A stretch of 64,000 nt of DNA from Bacteroidales bacterium. GTDB lineage: Bacteria > Bacteroidota > Bacteroidia > Bacteroidales > UBA932. The stretch's first letter is position 1. Each line of letters begins with the position of its first letter. Where the stretch lies: NCBI GenBank assembly GCA_017480345.1, contig JAFVAU010000019.1, positions 1 through 64,000 on the forward strand. Reading direction: 5' to 3'. Below, one piece after another: positions 17,729-25,818 of the stretch. The notes beneath the pieces are model-generated. The model worked only from the letters and a program-made list of their open reading frames with translations. It searched no databases and was not told the DNA's origin. A program made the translations under genes and the position numbers.

Positions 17729-18763
17729 GTGAAAATCGGAAACATAGACTTAGGGGAGTGTCCCGTTACCCTGGCGCCCATGGAGGACGTCACGGACGCC
17801 AGCTTCCGCATCCTGTGCCGGGAGGCGGGCGCCGCCATGGTCACCACGGAGTTCGTAAGCTCCGACGGCCTGGTGCGGGACGTCTCCAAGACCATCGCCA
17901 AGATGCACACGCTGGAGGAGGAAGCCCCGGTGGCCGTGCAAATCTACGGCAGCATCCCGGAGGCCATGGTGGACGCCGCCCGCATGGCTGCCAATGCCGC
18001 GGAACTGGCCGGAGGCCATGGGGCCGATATCGTGGACATCAACTTTGGCTGTCCCGTTTCCAAGATTGCGGGCCGGGGTGCCGGCAGCGGCATGATGCGG
18101 GAGCCCGACAAGATGGTGGCCATCACCAAGGCCATCGTGGAGGCTGTCCCGGGTAAGCCTGTCACCGTGAAAACCCGCCTGGGCTGGGACGAGGGTTCCA
18201 AAATCATCGTAGAGCTGGCCGAAAGGCTGCAGGACGTGGGCATATCGGCCCTTACCATCCATGGACGCACCCGCTGCCAGATGTACAAGGGTGAGGCCGA
18301 CTGGACCCTCATCGGCCAGGTGAAGGAGAATCCCCGGATGCACATTCCCATTATAGGTAACGGCGATATCAACAGCGCCCAAAAAGCAAAGGAAGCCTTT
18401 GATAAATATGGTGTAGACGGCATTATGGTGGGGCGGGCCAGCTTCGGCCATCCCTGGATCTTCACGGAAATCCGCCACCTGCTGGACACCGGCGAGGAAC
18501 TGCCGCCCATGAGCGTGAAGGACCGCGTGGCGCTGGCAAAACGCCATTTCCGGCTATCCTTAGACCTCAAAGGCCCCGTTACGGGCGTGTATGAGATGCG
18601 CCGCCACCTCAGCTGCTACTTCAAGGGCCTGAGGGACTTCAAGGACACCCGCATCAAGCTGGTCACCTCCAAGGACCCGGAGGAAATTTTCTCCACCCTG
18701 GACTATGTGGCGGAGCGCTGGGGAGCAGAGACTCCTGCCGCCGAAGGGGTGTACGGCTTGTGA
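17729..18763 (+). CDS. dusB: tRNA-dihydrouridine synthase
   Basis: 344 residues from a GTG start ([23 protein letters not shown]). It is an FMN-dependent TIM-barrel enzyme reducing uridines in tRNA. The catalytic region [22 protein letters not shown] contains the conserved cysteine; also [36 protein letters not shown] and [15 protein letters not shown]. The C-terminal helical domain ends [15 protein letters not shown] is the first plausible start after the promoter, and no ATG lies nearby. Confidence 0.93.
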   Translation: MKIGNIDLGECPVTLAPMEDVTDASFRILCREAGAAMVTTEFVSSDGLVRDVSKTIAKMHTLEEEAPVAVQIYGSIPEAMVDAARMAANAAELAGGHGADIVDINFGCPVSKIAGRGAGSGMMREPDKMVAITKAIVEAVPGKPVTVKTRLGWDEGSKIIVELAERLQDVGISALTIHGRTRCQMYKGEADWTLIGQVKENPRMHIPIIGNGDINSAQKAKEAFDKYGVDGIMVGRASFGHPWIFTEIRHLLDTGEELPPMSVKDRVALAKRHFRLSLDLKGPVTGVYEMRRHLSCYFKGLRDFKDTRIKLVTSKDPEEIFSTLDYVAERWGAETPAAEGVYGL

Positions 18764-18790
18764 GTCGTTTTGTCGTCAGTTAAAAAAAGA

Positions 18791-18825
18791 GGCCGTATTC
18801 CTTGCAAATGTCTTGGAATACGGCC
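18791..18825 (-). terminator. Hairpin after dusB
   Basis: GGCCGTATTCC pairs perfectly with GGAATACGGCC across a 13-nt loop. The T tract (TCTTTTTTT) follows on the minus strand only, so as an intrinsic terminator it points left. It may still mark the dusB 3' end. Confidence 0.55.
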
Positions 18826-18865
18826 CGATGAACCCCGTCCATAATTAACTTTTTGTTAATAACCC

Positions 18866-18896
18866 TTGGTTAATCAAAGAAAGCGATGTATATTTG
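18866..18896 (+). promoter_or_regulatory. Promoter of the AAA ATPase gene
   Basis: TTG at 18866-18868 and TATATTTG at 18889-18896 have a 20-nt spacer. This places transcription start just upstream of ATG 18911 and rules out the longer ORF beginning at 18866. Confidence 0.75.
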
Positions 18897-18910
18897 CAAA
18901 AAACGTGAAT

Positions 18911-20035
18911 ATGGATAATCCGTTCATTCTGGAGCCTTATAGAAGCAAGGAACTGTTTTGCGACCGGGAAGACGAAACCGCCCGCCTGTTGGACTGCATG
19001 ACCAACGGAAGGAATGTCACCTTGATATCGCCCCGTCGTCTGGGCAAGACCGGGCTGATTTATCGCGCCTTCGAAGAAATCAAGGATAGAGACCTGCCTT
19101 ATGAGACTTTTTACATGGACATCAGTTCCAGCCAGAGTATAGATGATTTCGTGAAATTGCTCGCAGAAGCCGTCGCCGGAGTCCTAAATCGACAAAACCG
19201 GATAAAGGAACTCTTCAAGGCACTGAAAGGTATCCGCCCTTTGCTAGGCTACGACCCTGTCAATGACTCTCCGACACTGAGCTTCACTTTTCAGACTACG
19301 ACTCAAAAAGAACAGACCATCAAGTCCATCTTCTCGTATTTGGATAGTTACAAGCGACCGGTCGTGCTGGCCATAGATGAATTCCAACAAGTGCGAGAAT
19401 ACCCTGACGTATATATGGAAGCCCTTTTGAGGACATACATCCAGCCACTGCGCAATGTTCATTTTATATTTTGCGGGAGCAAGAAGCACATCATGGCGGG
19501 CATGTTCACCAACGCTCTCAAGCCTTTCTACGAAAGCACCACGAACATTCCTGTTGCCAAGCTGGACGCCGGAGTTTATTCTGCCTTTATAGAAACACTT
19601 TTCCGCGGAGCAGGAAAAATGATTCCCCGGGAATGTATTGAAGAGATCATCACGTGGACGCGCAATCATACTTTCTATACTCAATCCTTGTGCAATGAGG
19701 TTTTCCATCTGTCTGGCACCGTTGTCACAGGTGAAGACCTGCGCAGAGCAAAAGAAATTATCCTGACTTCGAACCGGGACCGCTTCCTGGAAATCCAGCG
19801 GCTAATCACGCCCGCCCAGTGGAAACTGTTAAGAGCCATTGCAAAAGATGAGGTGGTGCAACACCCGACATCGTCGGACTTCATCCGACGGCATCGCCTG
19901 AGTTCCGGACCGGCAGTCTTGAAAAACATGAGGACGCTGGTAGATAAAGAGCTGGTCCTGACCGATATCAGCGAGGAAGGTGTGTCCTATAGCATCTACA
20001 ACGTGTTTCTGTCACGTTATCTGGAATTACTGTAG
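18911..20035 (+). CDS. AAA-family ATP-binding protein
   Basis: 374 residues from MDNPFILEPYRS. The Walker A is SPRRLGKTGLI, the Walker B region is PVVLAIDEFQQV, and a sensor-like IFCGSKKHIMAGMF follows. A C-terminal winged-helix-like part has ITPAQWKLLRAIAKDE. Proteins of this kind are common, often lineage-expanded STAND/AAA ATPases in Bacteroidetes whose cellular role is mostly unknown. It has its own promoter and is followed by a nuclease-like gene with a separate promoter. Codon use is less biased than in neighbours, suggesting accessory status. Confidence 0.8.
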   Translation: MDNPFILEPYRSKELFCDREDETARLLDCMTNGRNVTLISPRRLGKTGLIYRAFEEIKDRDLPYETFYMDISSSQSIDDFVKLLAEAVAGVLNRQNRIKELFKALKGIRPLLGYDPVNDSPTLSFTFQTTTQKEQTIKSIFSYLDSYKRPVVLAIDEFQQVREYPDVYMEALLRTYIQPLRNVHFIFCGSKKHIMAGMFTNALKPFYESTTNIPVAKLDAGVYSAFIETLFRGAGKMIPRECIEEIITWTRNHTFYTQSLCNEVFHLSGTVVTGEDLRRAKEIILTSNRDRFLEIQRLITPAQWKLLRAIAKDEVVQHPTSSDFIRRHRLSSGPAVLKNMRTLVDKELVLTDISEEGVSYSIYNVFLSRYLELL

Positions 20036-20106
20036 CAGCTGCCGGAAAAGCAGTCCGTGATTCATCATTCTGACATAATCGTGCTGGGTCAATCGAAAAA
20101 TATCCG

Positions 20107-20114
20107 TAAATTTG
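20107..20114 (+). promoter_or_regulatory. -7 box before the PstI-like gene
   Basis: TAAATTTG followed by C, 23 bp before the start at 20137. No good -33 box at standard spacing. Confidence 0.55.
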
Positions 20115-20136
20115 CCATAATTATGGATTATGACCG

Positions 20137-20745
20137 ATGGCCACTGAGTCTGTTCATATCACCCCGATTGCCGGAGAGAAACCCTCACAATTTGCGGAGA
20201 GGGTTGGCAGAGGGTATGCTGCTGAACGTGAAATGCACCGCATTCCTCTTGTTATCGAGGGTAATGAGTACTATCTGTCTCCGGGGGGCCATAATGAGGT
20301 TCAGGCCGCTGTTGTTGAGGAATTCGCTCCAAGGTTTGCACCTGGCGGAAAGTTGCTCTATATTGGAGATGCCGAGGATAAAGATCTTTATGTGAATGCC
20401 GCTGGACTTGCGGCTCTTAACCTACCTGTCACAGAGCATTCAAAGCTCCCGGATATCGTCATCAGCGATGACAAACGAGAGTGGCTGTTCCTGGTTGAGG
20501 TCGTGACTTCTCACGGATCAGTCTCGGCAAAACGTGTGGTTGAGCTTGAAGAGTTTACCAAGGATTGCCCTTACGGGATTGTGTATGTGACGGCTTTCCC
20601 CAACGCAAAAGAGTTCAAAAAGCACGTAGACGATATTGCTTGGGAAACAGAGGTTTGGCTTTCGGATACGCCTGACCATATGATTCACTTCAATGGTGAC
20701 CGATTCATCGGACCGAGAAAGCCGATCGCCCTTTCCTTTTTGTAA
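20137..20745 (+). CDS. BsuBI/PstI-type restriction endonuclease domain protein (orphan)
   Basis: 202 residues. From about residue 65 it matches the catalytic C-terminal domain of BsuBI/PstI type II restriction enzymes: LLYIGDAEDKD, KLPDIVISDDKREWLFLVEVV (PD...E-x core), TSHGSVSAKRVVELEEF, IVYVTAFPNAKEFKKH, IAWETEVWLSDTPDHMIHFN and GDRFIGPRKP. Family members are about 320 residues with an N-terminal helical domain that is missing here. No DNA methyltransferase is in the window. It could be a truncated remnant, a solitary nuclease or a repurposed effector; the key motifs look intact. Confidence 0.82.
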   Translation: MATESVHITPIAGEKPSQFAERVGRGYAAEREMHRIPLVIEGNEYYLSPGGHNEVQAAVVEEFAPRFAPGGKLLYIGDAEDKDLYVNAAGLAALNLPVTEHSKLPDIVISDDKREWLFLVEVVTSHGSVSAKRVVELEEFTKDCPYGIVYVTAFPNAKEFKKHVDDIAWETEVWLSDTPDHMIHFNGDRFIGPRKPIALSFL

Positions 20746-20799
20746 TCAGCGACAAGACGACGCGCGCAAATCTGTTTATAGGGTGTATCAAGTGATTCG

Positions 20800-20831
20800 T
20801 TTGGTTATTTGCCAAAAAATTCCTACCTTTG
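20800..20831 (+). promoter_or_regulatory. rplM-rpsI promoter
   Basis: TTTG at 20800-20803 and TACCTTTG at 20824-20831 with a 20-nt spacer, a textbook Bacteroidetes promoter. It leaves a leader of about 55 nt before the rplM GTG. Confidence 0.82.
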
Positions 20832-20891
20832 CGGTCCCTCTCATTGCAGGGGAATCGCAACTTTTATGTTAAACCATTAATTATCAAGACA

Positions 20892-21344
20892 GTGGACACA
20901 CTTAGCTACAAAACAGTTTCCCTGAACAAGGCAACTGTGAACAAGGAGTGGCTCGTCATTGATGCAACCGATCTCGTGCTCGGTCGCCTGGCTTCCCGCG
21001 TCGCCCTGGTGCTTCGCGGCAAGAACAAGCCCGGCTACACCCCGCATGTGGACTGTGGTGACAACGTCATCATCGTGAATGCCGAAAAGATCCGTCTCAC
21101 CGGCAAGAAGATGACCGACCGCGTCTACACCCGCTACACCGGCTATCCCGGTGGCCAGCGCTTCACCACGCCCCGTGAGATCCTTGCCTCAAGGCCCGAG
21201 GAACTCATCCGTCGGTCTGTAAAGGGAATGCTTCCCAAGACCCGTCTTGGTGACAAGCTCATTAACAACCTGTACATCTATGCAGGTCCCGAGCACAAGC
21301 ACCAGGCCCAGAATCCCAAAACCATCAAGTTTAACGAAATCTAA
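20892..21344 (+). CDS. rplM: 50S ribosomal protein L13
   Basis: 150 residues starting at GTG 20892 (MDTLSYKTVSLNKATVNKEW), which matches the Bacteroidetes L13 N-terminus. The upstream ATG at 20829 falls inside the promoter and is rejected. Conserved segments include VLGRLASRVALVLRGK, HVDCGDNVIIVNAEKI, YTRYTGYPGGQR and VKGMLPKTRLGDKL. Early-assembling 23S rRNA-binding protein. It is followed 9 bp later by rpsI, the widespread L13-S9 pair. Confidence 0.96.
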   Translation: MDTLSYKTVSLNKATVNKEWLVIDATDLVLGRLASRVALVLRGKNKPGYTPHVDCGDNVIIVNAEKIRLTGKKMTDRVYTRYTGYPGGQRFTTPREILASRPEELIRRSVKGMLPKTRLGDKLINNLYIYAGPEHKHQAQNPKTIKFNEI

Positions 21345-21353
21345 ACAGAGCAC

Positions 21354-21743
21354 ATGGAACAGAAACACGCCCTTGGAAGACGTAAATCAGCTGTCGCTCG
21401 TGTTTATGTAGCCGCCGGCACGGGCAAGTTCGAAATCAACGGACGCCCCATGGAAGAGTACTTCAAGGAGGGAACCCTCCAGTACATCGCCAACCAGGCC
21501 CTCGAGGTCACCGGCACTGCAGGTCAGTTTGACATTAAGGTCACCCTCGTAGGTGGTGGCACCAAAGGTCAGGCAGAGGCCGTTCGTCTCGGAATCGCCC
21601 GCGCTCTTTGCGAGGTGGATAAAGAGGCTTACCGCTCCACGCTGAAGGCCGCCGGCTTCCTCACCCGCGACGCCCGCGAAGTCGAGCGTAAGAAACCCGG
21701 TCAGCCTGGCGCACGTCGTCGCTTCCAGTTCAGCAAGCGTTAA
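21354..21743 (+). CDS. rpsI: 30S ribosomal protein S9
   Basis: 129 residues. S9 binds 16S rRNA in the head of the 30S subunit and its C-terminal tail contacts the P-site tRNA. Signatures are LGRRKSAVARV, GGGTKGQAEAVRLGIARAL, DAREVERKKPGQPGARRRFQFSKR, with the expected basic tail ending in KR. Second gene of the rplM operon. Confidence 0.97.
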   Translation: MEQKHALGRRKSAVARVYVAAGTGKFEINGRPMEEYFKEGTLQYIANQALEVTGTAGQFDIKVTLVGGGTKGQAEAVRLGIARALCEVDKEAYRSTLKAAGFLTRDAREVERKKPGQPGARRRFQFSKR

Positions 21744-21764
21744 TCGGCCTGCAACTACTGGATT

Positions 21765-21931
21765 TACGTTTGCACGGCTTTGGTATTCATCAAATCCTGA
21801 GACCCCGGTGAGGATGAGAATCTTCCCAGGCTACAAAAGGGATTGCCGGGCCGCGAAAAAATCCCGGAGACCAGTCAAGGACTGCTACTTCGGATTGATG
21901 AAAGAGTTATTAATGAGACAATTTAGACACC
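21765..21931 (+). promoter_or_regulatory. rpsB promoter and probable structured leader
   Basis: TACGTTTG at 21765-21772 is a -7 box. A start near 21778 gives a leader of about 150 nt, long for this genome. Within it ATCCT/AGGAT and CCGGG/CCCGG (around 21857-21878) can form stems. A 12-codon ORF (ATG 21913 to TGA 21951) overlaps the rpsB start. Ribosomal-protein leaders of this size often mediate autoregulation; that role is inferred. Confidence 0.5.
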
Positions 21932-22780
21932 CTGTCCAGAACTCCGTTTGACCAGCTTCTTGATGCAGGTACCCACTTCGGCCACCTGGCCCGCAAATGG
22001 AACCCCAAGATGGCACCGTACATCTTCGTAGAGCGTAACGGTATCCACATCATCGACCTGCACAAGACCGTCGTGAAAATCGACGAGGCAGCCGAGGTCC
22101 TCAAAGAAATGGCCCGCAGCGGTCGCAAGGTCCTCTTCGTTGCCACCAAGAAACAGGCAAAAGACGTCGTCGCCGCCAAGGCCGCCGAGGTCAACATGCC
22201 GTCCGTGACCGAGCGCTGGCCCGGTGGAATGCTTACCAACTTCCCCACCATCCGCAAGGCTGTGAAGAAAATGAACACCATCGACAAGATGAAGGAAGAT
22301 GGCACCTTCGAGAAGCTCGCCAAGCGTGAGCGCCTCCAGGTGGAGCGCCAGCGTGCCAAGCTGGAGAAGAACCTCGGTTCTATCCGTGACATGTCCCGCC
22401 TCCCGAGCGCCCTCTTCGTGGTTGACGTTCAGAAAGAAGCCAATGCCGTCAAGGAGGCTGTCCGCCTGAATATCCCGGTTATCGCTATGGTTGACACATG
22501 TTGCGATCCCACCCCGATTGATTATGTGATTCCGGCAAACGACGACGCCACGAAGTCCATCGAGCTCATCATGGACGTGATGTGCCAGGCCATCAACGAA
22601 GGCCTTGCAGAGCGCAAGCTGGAGAAGGAGAAGGAAGAGACCGAGGCCCCCGCCGCCGAGCAGGCCGCCACCGAGGCTCCCGAAAGGAAGCTCCGCTCCC
22701 GCCGCACCAAGGCCGAGGCCGAACCCGTAGAGGTGGAGGCTCCCAAGGCCGAAGAAGCCCCTAAGGCAGAAGAAAAGTAA
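21932..22780 (+). CDS. rpsB: 30S ribosomal protein S2 (apparent CTG start)
   Basis: S2 homology begins at CTG 21932: (M)SRTPFDQLLDAGTHFGHLARKW, where Bacteroidetes S2 normally begins MSRTxFDxLL. The only in-frame codons before it are GAC AAT TTA GAC ACC after a TGA at 21914, so no standard start exists upstream. The first in-frame ATG (22010) would remove 26 conserved residues including the GTHFGH region. The rest is intact (APYIFVERNGIHIIDL, ERWPGGMLTNF, PSALFVVDV, PANDDATKSI). A long Ala/Glu/Lys-rich tail ends the protein. tsf follows after 25 bp. Confidence 0.93.
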   Translation: MSRTPFDQLLDAGTHFGHLARKWNPKMAPYIFVERNGIHIIDLHKTVVKIDEAAEVLKEMARSGRKVLFVATKKQAKDVVAAKAAEVNMPSVTERWPGGMLTNFPTIRKAVKKMNTIDKMKEDGTFEKLAKRERLQVERQRAKLEKNLGSIRDMSRLPSALFVVDVQKEANAVKEAVRLNIPVIAMVDTCCDPTPIDYVIPANDDATKSIELIMDVMCQAINEGLAERKLEKEKEETEAPAAEQAATEAPERKLRSRRTKAEAEPVEVEAPKAEEAPKAEEK

Positions 22781-22805
22781 TTAACCGTTAAAAGCAAACA
22801 GAACT

Positions 22806-23804
22806 ATGGCTATCGCATTAGCAGATATCAAGAAGCTGCGTGACATGACCAGCGCTGGTATGATGGATTGCAAGAAGGCCCTCGAAGAGGCCGCCGGAGA
22901 TTTCAAGCGTGCTGTGGAGATTCTTCGTGAAAAAGGCAAGTCCACCCTTGCCAAGCGTGGTGACAACGAGACCACCCAGGGTGCCGTTCTCAGCCGTGTA
23001 AACGGTGGAAAGGCCATCCTCGTGTGCCTGGGCTGCGAAACCGACTTCGTGGCTGCCACCCCGGATTTCAAGAGCCTCGCCGCTTCCATCGCAGATGCCG
23101 CTATCGCTCAGTTCCCCGCAGACCTTGAGGCTCTCAAGGCCGTGAAGGGTGCAGACGGTTACACGTTGGACGAGGACATCACCAACCAGGCCGGCAAGAC
23201 CGGTGAGAAGCACGTTCTCGCTTTCTACGGTGCCCTTGAGGCTCCCTTCGTGAGCGAATATGTGCACTTCAACGGCAAGCTGGGCGCCATCGTGGCCTTC
23301 AACAAGCAGGTTCCTGCAGAGATTGCCCGTGGCATCGCCATGCAGGTGGCTTCCATGAACCCCGTGGCTGTTGACGCCGCTTCCGTCCCCGCCGAGGTTA
23401 TCGAGTCCGAGAAGACCGTGGCCGAGCAGAAGACCAAGGACGAGCAGGTCCAGAAGGCTGTTGACAACGCCCTCAAGAAGGCCGGTATCAACCCCGCCCA
23501 CGTGGACAGCGAAGACCACATCGAGTCCAACACCGCCAAGGGCTGGCTCACTGCCGAGCAGGCCCAGCAGGCCCGCGACATCATCGCCAAGGTGGGTGAG
23601 GAGACGCTTGCCTCCCTGGCCTCCAAGGTGCAGATGATTGCCGGTATCGTGAACGGCCGTATCCAGAAGTTCCTCAAGGAAAACACCCTGATGGAGCAGG
23701 AATACCAGCTGTCCGACGACAAGAAGACGGTGAAGGAAGCCCTCGCCGCCGCAGACAAGGACGCCAAGGTGGTTGCTTTCAAGCGCTTCTCCCTGGCCGA
23801 CTAA
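22806..23804 (+). CDS. tsf: Elongation factor Ts
   Basis: 332 residues. It is the nucleotide exchange factor for EF-Tu. The N-terminal UBA-like domain reads LADIKKLRDMTSAGMMDCKKALEEA, containing the TDVMDCKKAL-type EF-Tu contact motif. Also CLGCETDFVAATPDFK and YVHFNGKLGAIVAF. The length is typical for Bacteroidetes. It is co-transcribed with rpsB and closed by a strong terminator. Confidence 0.97.
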   Translation: MAIALADIKKLRDMTSAGMMDCKKALEEAAGDFKRAVEILREKGKSTLAKRGDNETTQGAVLSRVNGGKAILVCLGCETDFVAATPDFKSLAASIADAAIAQFPADLEALKAVKGADGYTLDEDITNQAGKTGEKHVLAFYGALEAPFVSEYVHFNGKLGAIVAFNKQVPAEIARGIAMQVASMNPVAVDAASVPAEVIESEKTVAEQKTKDEQVQKAVDNALKKAGINPAHVDSEDHIESNTAKGWLTAEQAQQARDIIAKVGEETLASLASKVQMIAGIVNGRIQKFLKENTLMEQEYQLSDDKKTVKEALAAADKDAKVVAFKRFSLAD

Positions 23805-23823
23805 TTCCAGCGGCACAAATACT

Positions 23824-23859
23824 AAAAATCGGCCATCCTTCGCGGGGTGGCCGATTTTT
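23824..23859 (+). terminator. rpsB-tsf terminator
   Basis: AAAAATCGGCCA pairs with TGGCCGATTTTT. The stem is 12 bp with a built-in T tract and is symmetric enough to work both ways. Its T tract overlaps the next gene's -33 box. Confidence 0.88.
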
Positions 23860-23887
23860 GCTTTGTCCTGAATTTGCGCTAACTTTG
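23857..23887 (+). promoter_or_regulatory. Promoter of the S51/ATP-grasp gene
   Basis: TTTG at 23857-23860 and TAACTTTG at 23880-23887, spacer 19 nt. The -7 box ends 5 nt before the ATG at 23893, implying a leaderless or nearly leaderless mRNA. Confidence 0.72.
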
Positions 23888-23892
23888 CAACC

Positions 23893-25818
23893 ATGATTGT
23901 GTATCTTACCGGCAGCCCCACCAGATTTGGAGAGCCGTATTTTACGGAAGACAACGGTTTCAGGGCCGATGTCAAGGCCTCCCTGTCCGCTGTCACAGGC
24001 GGGAAGGCCCCCCGGGTGCTGCTGGTGAGCGCCGCCCCCGACGACCGGGGCTTCACGGATTCGGTGCTGAAGGGAATGAGCGACTGCATCCACGCTTCCG
24101 GCATCCAGACGGCTTCCATCACCATGCTGGACCGGCGAAATGCCCCGCAGGCTCCGGAGCTGGTGAAGAAAGCCCACTGGATTGTGCTCTGCGGCGGCCA
24201 TGTGCCCACCCAGAACAAGTTCCTGCATGAAATCGGCCTGAAAGAACTCCTGAAGGATTTCTCCGGCGTGGTGATGGGCTGCAGTGCCGGCAGCATGAAC
24301 TGTGCAGACCCTGTATATTCCCATCCCGAACTGCCCGGCGAGGCGGCTAACCCGCAGTACCGGCGCTGGCTCCGGGGCCTGGGGCTCACGGACATCCGGC
24401 TGATTCCGCACATGGAGCAGGTGCGCTACGCCCAAGTGGACGGGCTGCGTCTCTTTGAAGACATTGCCTTCCCGGACAGCTGGGGCCATCGCTTCTACAC
24501 CTTCCGGGACGGCGGTTACGTCAAGATAGAAAACGGAAAGCCCACCCTTTACGGAGAGGCCTACGAAATAAGCCGCGGTGCCATGCGCCGGGTTTCAGAA
24601 GAAAACAAAACCTACAGTTTTATGAACTTAATATTCATCTCCCCCCATTTTCCGCAGACCTACTGGCATTTCTGCGCCGGCCTCAAGGCCAACGGCGTCA
24701 ATGTGCTGGGTATTGCGGACACCAACTACGAGAACCTGCCCTGGGAGCTCCGGCAAAGCCTGAGCGACTACTACAAGGTAAACGATCTGGGCAACTACGA
24801 GGAAGTGTACCGGGCCGTGGCCTGGTTTGCCCACAAGTGGGGCAAGATTGACTGGATTGAATCCAACAACGAGTACTGGCTGGAACAGGACGCCCGCCTC
24901 CGGACAGACTTCAACGTGACCACCGGCATCAAGAACGACCAGATTGCCTCCATCCGCAACAAGAGCGAGATGAAAAAATACTATGCCCTGGGCGGCATTC
25001 CCACGGCCCGTCAGATCAAGGGGGCCGAGGGTGCGGCCAAGGTAAAGGCCTTCGTGAAGAAGACCGGCTATCCCGTCATTGCCAAGCCGGACAGCGGCAT
25101 GGGCGCCAGCGGCACCACCAAAATCTGCGATGCCAAGGAACTGGATGCCTGGTTCGCCGCCCATCCGGACAACTTCCAGTATTATGTGGTGGAGGAGTTC
25201 ATTACCGGCCTCCTGGTAAGCTACGACGCCATTTTTGACGCGGACGGGAAGCCCGTCTTCGAGAACAACAGCGTGTTCCCCACACCCATCATGGAGATTG
25301 TCCACGACAACCTGGACACCTGCTACTACACCAACAAGACCGTCCCCGCCAAGCTCTCCGAGATTGGCCGCCGCACGGTGAAGGCTTTCAACATCAAGAG
25401 CCGCTTCGTGCACCTGGAGTTCTTCCAGCTGGACCGCGACCGCGAAGGCCTGGGCAAGAAGGGAGACTATGTGGGCCTGGAAGTGAACATGCGCCCGCCG
25501 GGAGGCTACACCCCCGACATGATGAACTACGCCCACCAGACGGACGTCTTCCAGATCTGGGCCGATATGGTAGCCTTCAACGAAGCTCGTAAGCCCCTGG
25601 GCGTGAGCGCCTACTGCGCCTACGCCGGCCGCCGCGACGGCAAGCATTACAAGCACACGGATGCGGAAATCCGCCAGCGCTACGGGGACGCCATCTGCTT
25701 TGCCGGCCGCGTCCCGGACGCCCTCTCCGACGACCTGTGCAACTTCTGCTACATGGCCCGCCTCCCGGAGAAAAAAGACATCCAGACTTTCTTTGACTTT
25801 GTAACGGAATTAGTATGA
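23893..25818 (+). CDS. Peptidase S51-like domain fused to ATP-grasp ligase
   Basis: 641 residues in one frame. Residues about 1-235 are a class I glutamine-amidotransferase-like peptidase S51 (dipeptidase E/cyanophycinase type), with the nucleophile elbow VVMGCSAGSMN and the upstream VLCGGHVPTQN. From residue 245 (MNLIFISPHFPQTYWHFCAG) begins an ATP-grasp enzyme of carboxylate-amine ligase type: YPVIAKPDSGMGASGTTKI, VVEEFITGLLVSYD, FVHLEFFQLD, GLEVNMRPPGGYTPDMM. The second part starts with a sequence typical of a free-standing protein, so this looks like a fusion of adjacent genes. A peptide ligase paired with a peptidase suggests a small-peptide metabolic step. It overlaps the next gene by 4 nt (ATGA). 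Confidence 0.85.
   Translation: MIVYLTGSPTRFGEPYFTEDNGFRADVKASLSAVTGGKAPRVLLVSAAPDDRGFTDSVLKGMSDCIHASGIQTASITMLDRRNAPQAPELVKKAHWIVLCGGHVPTQNKFLHEIGLKELLKDFSGVVMGCSAGSMNCADPVYSHPELPGEAANPQYRRWLRGLGLTDIRLIPHMEQVRYAQVDGLRLFEDIAFPDSWGHRFYTFRDGGYVKIENGKPTLYGEAYEISRGAMRRVSEENKTYSFMNLIFISPHFPQTYWHFCAGLKANGVNVLGIADTNYENLPWELRQSLSDYYKVNDLGNYEEVYRAVAWFAHKWGKIDWIESNNEYWLEQDARLRTDFNVTTGIKNDQIASIRNKSEMKKYYALGGIPTARQIKGAEGAAKVKAFVKKTGYPVIAKPDSGMGASGTTKICDAKELDAWFAAHPDNFQYYVVEEFITGLLVSYDAIFDADGKPVFENNSVFPTPIMEIVHDNLDTCYYTNKTVPAKLSEIGRRTVKAFNIKSRFVHLEFFQLDRDREGLGKKGDYVGLEVNMRPPGGYTPDMMNYAHQTDVFQIWADMVAFNEARKPLGVSAYCAYAGRRDGKHYKHTDAEIRQRYGDAICFAGRVPDALSDDLCNFCYMARLPEKKDIQTFFDFVTELV

Noticed and set aside
20057..20395. 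A 112-codon frame starting before the PstI-like gene
   Set aside because: It begins upstream of the promoter box and overlaps the nuclease gene in another frame; the nuclease frame has clear family motifs.
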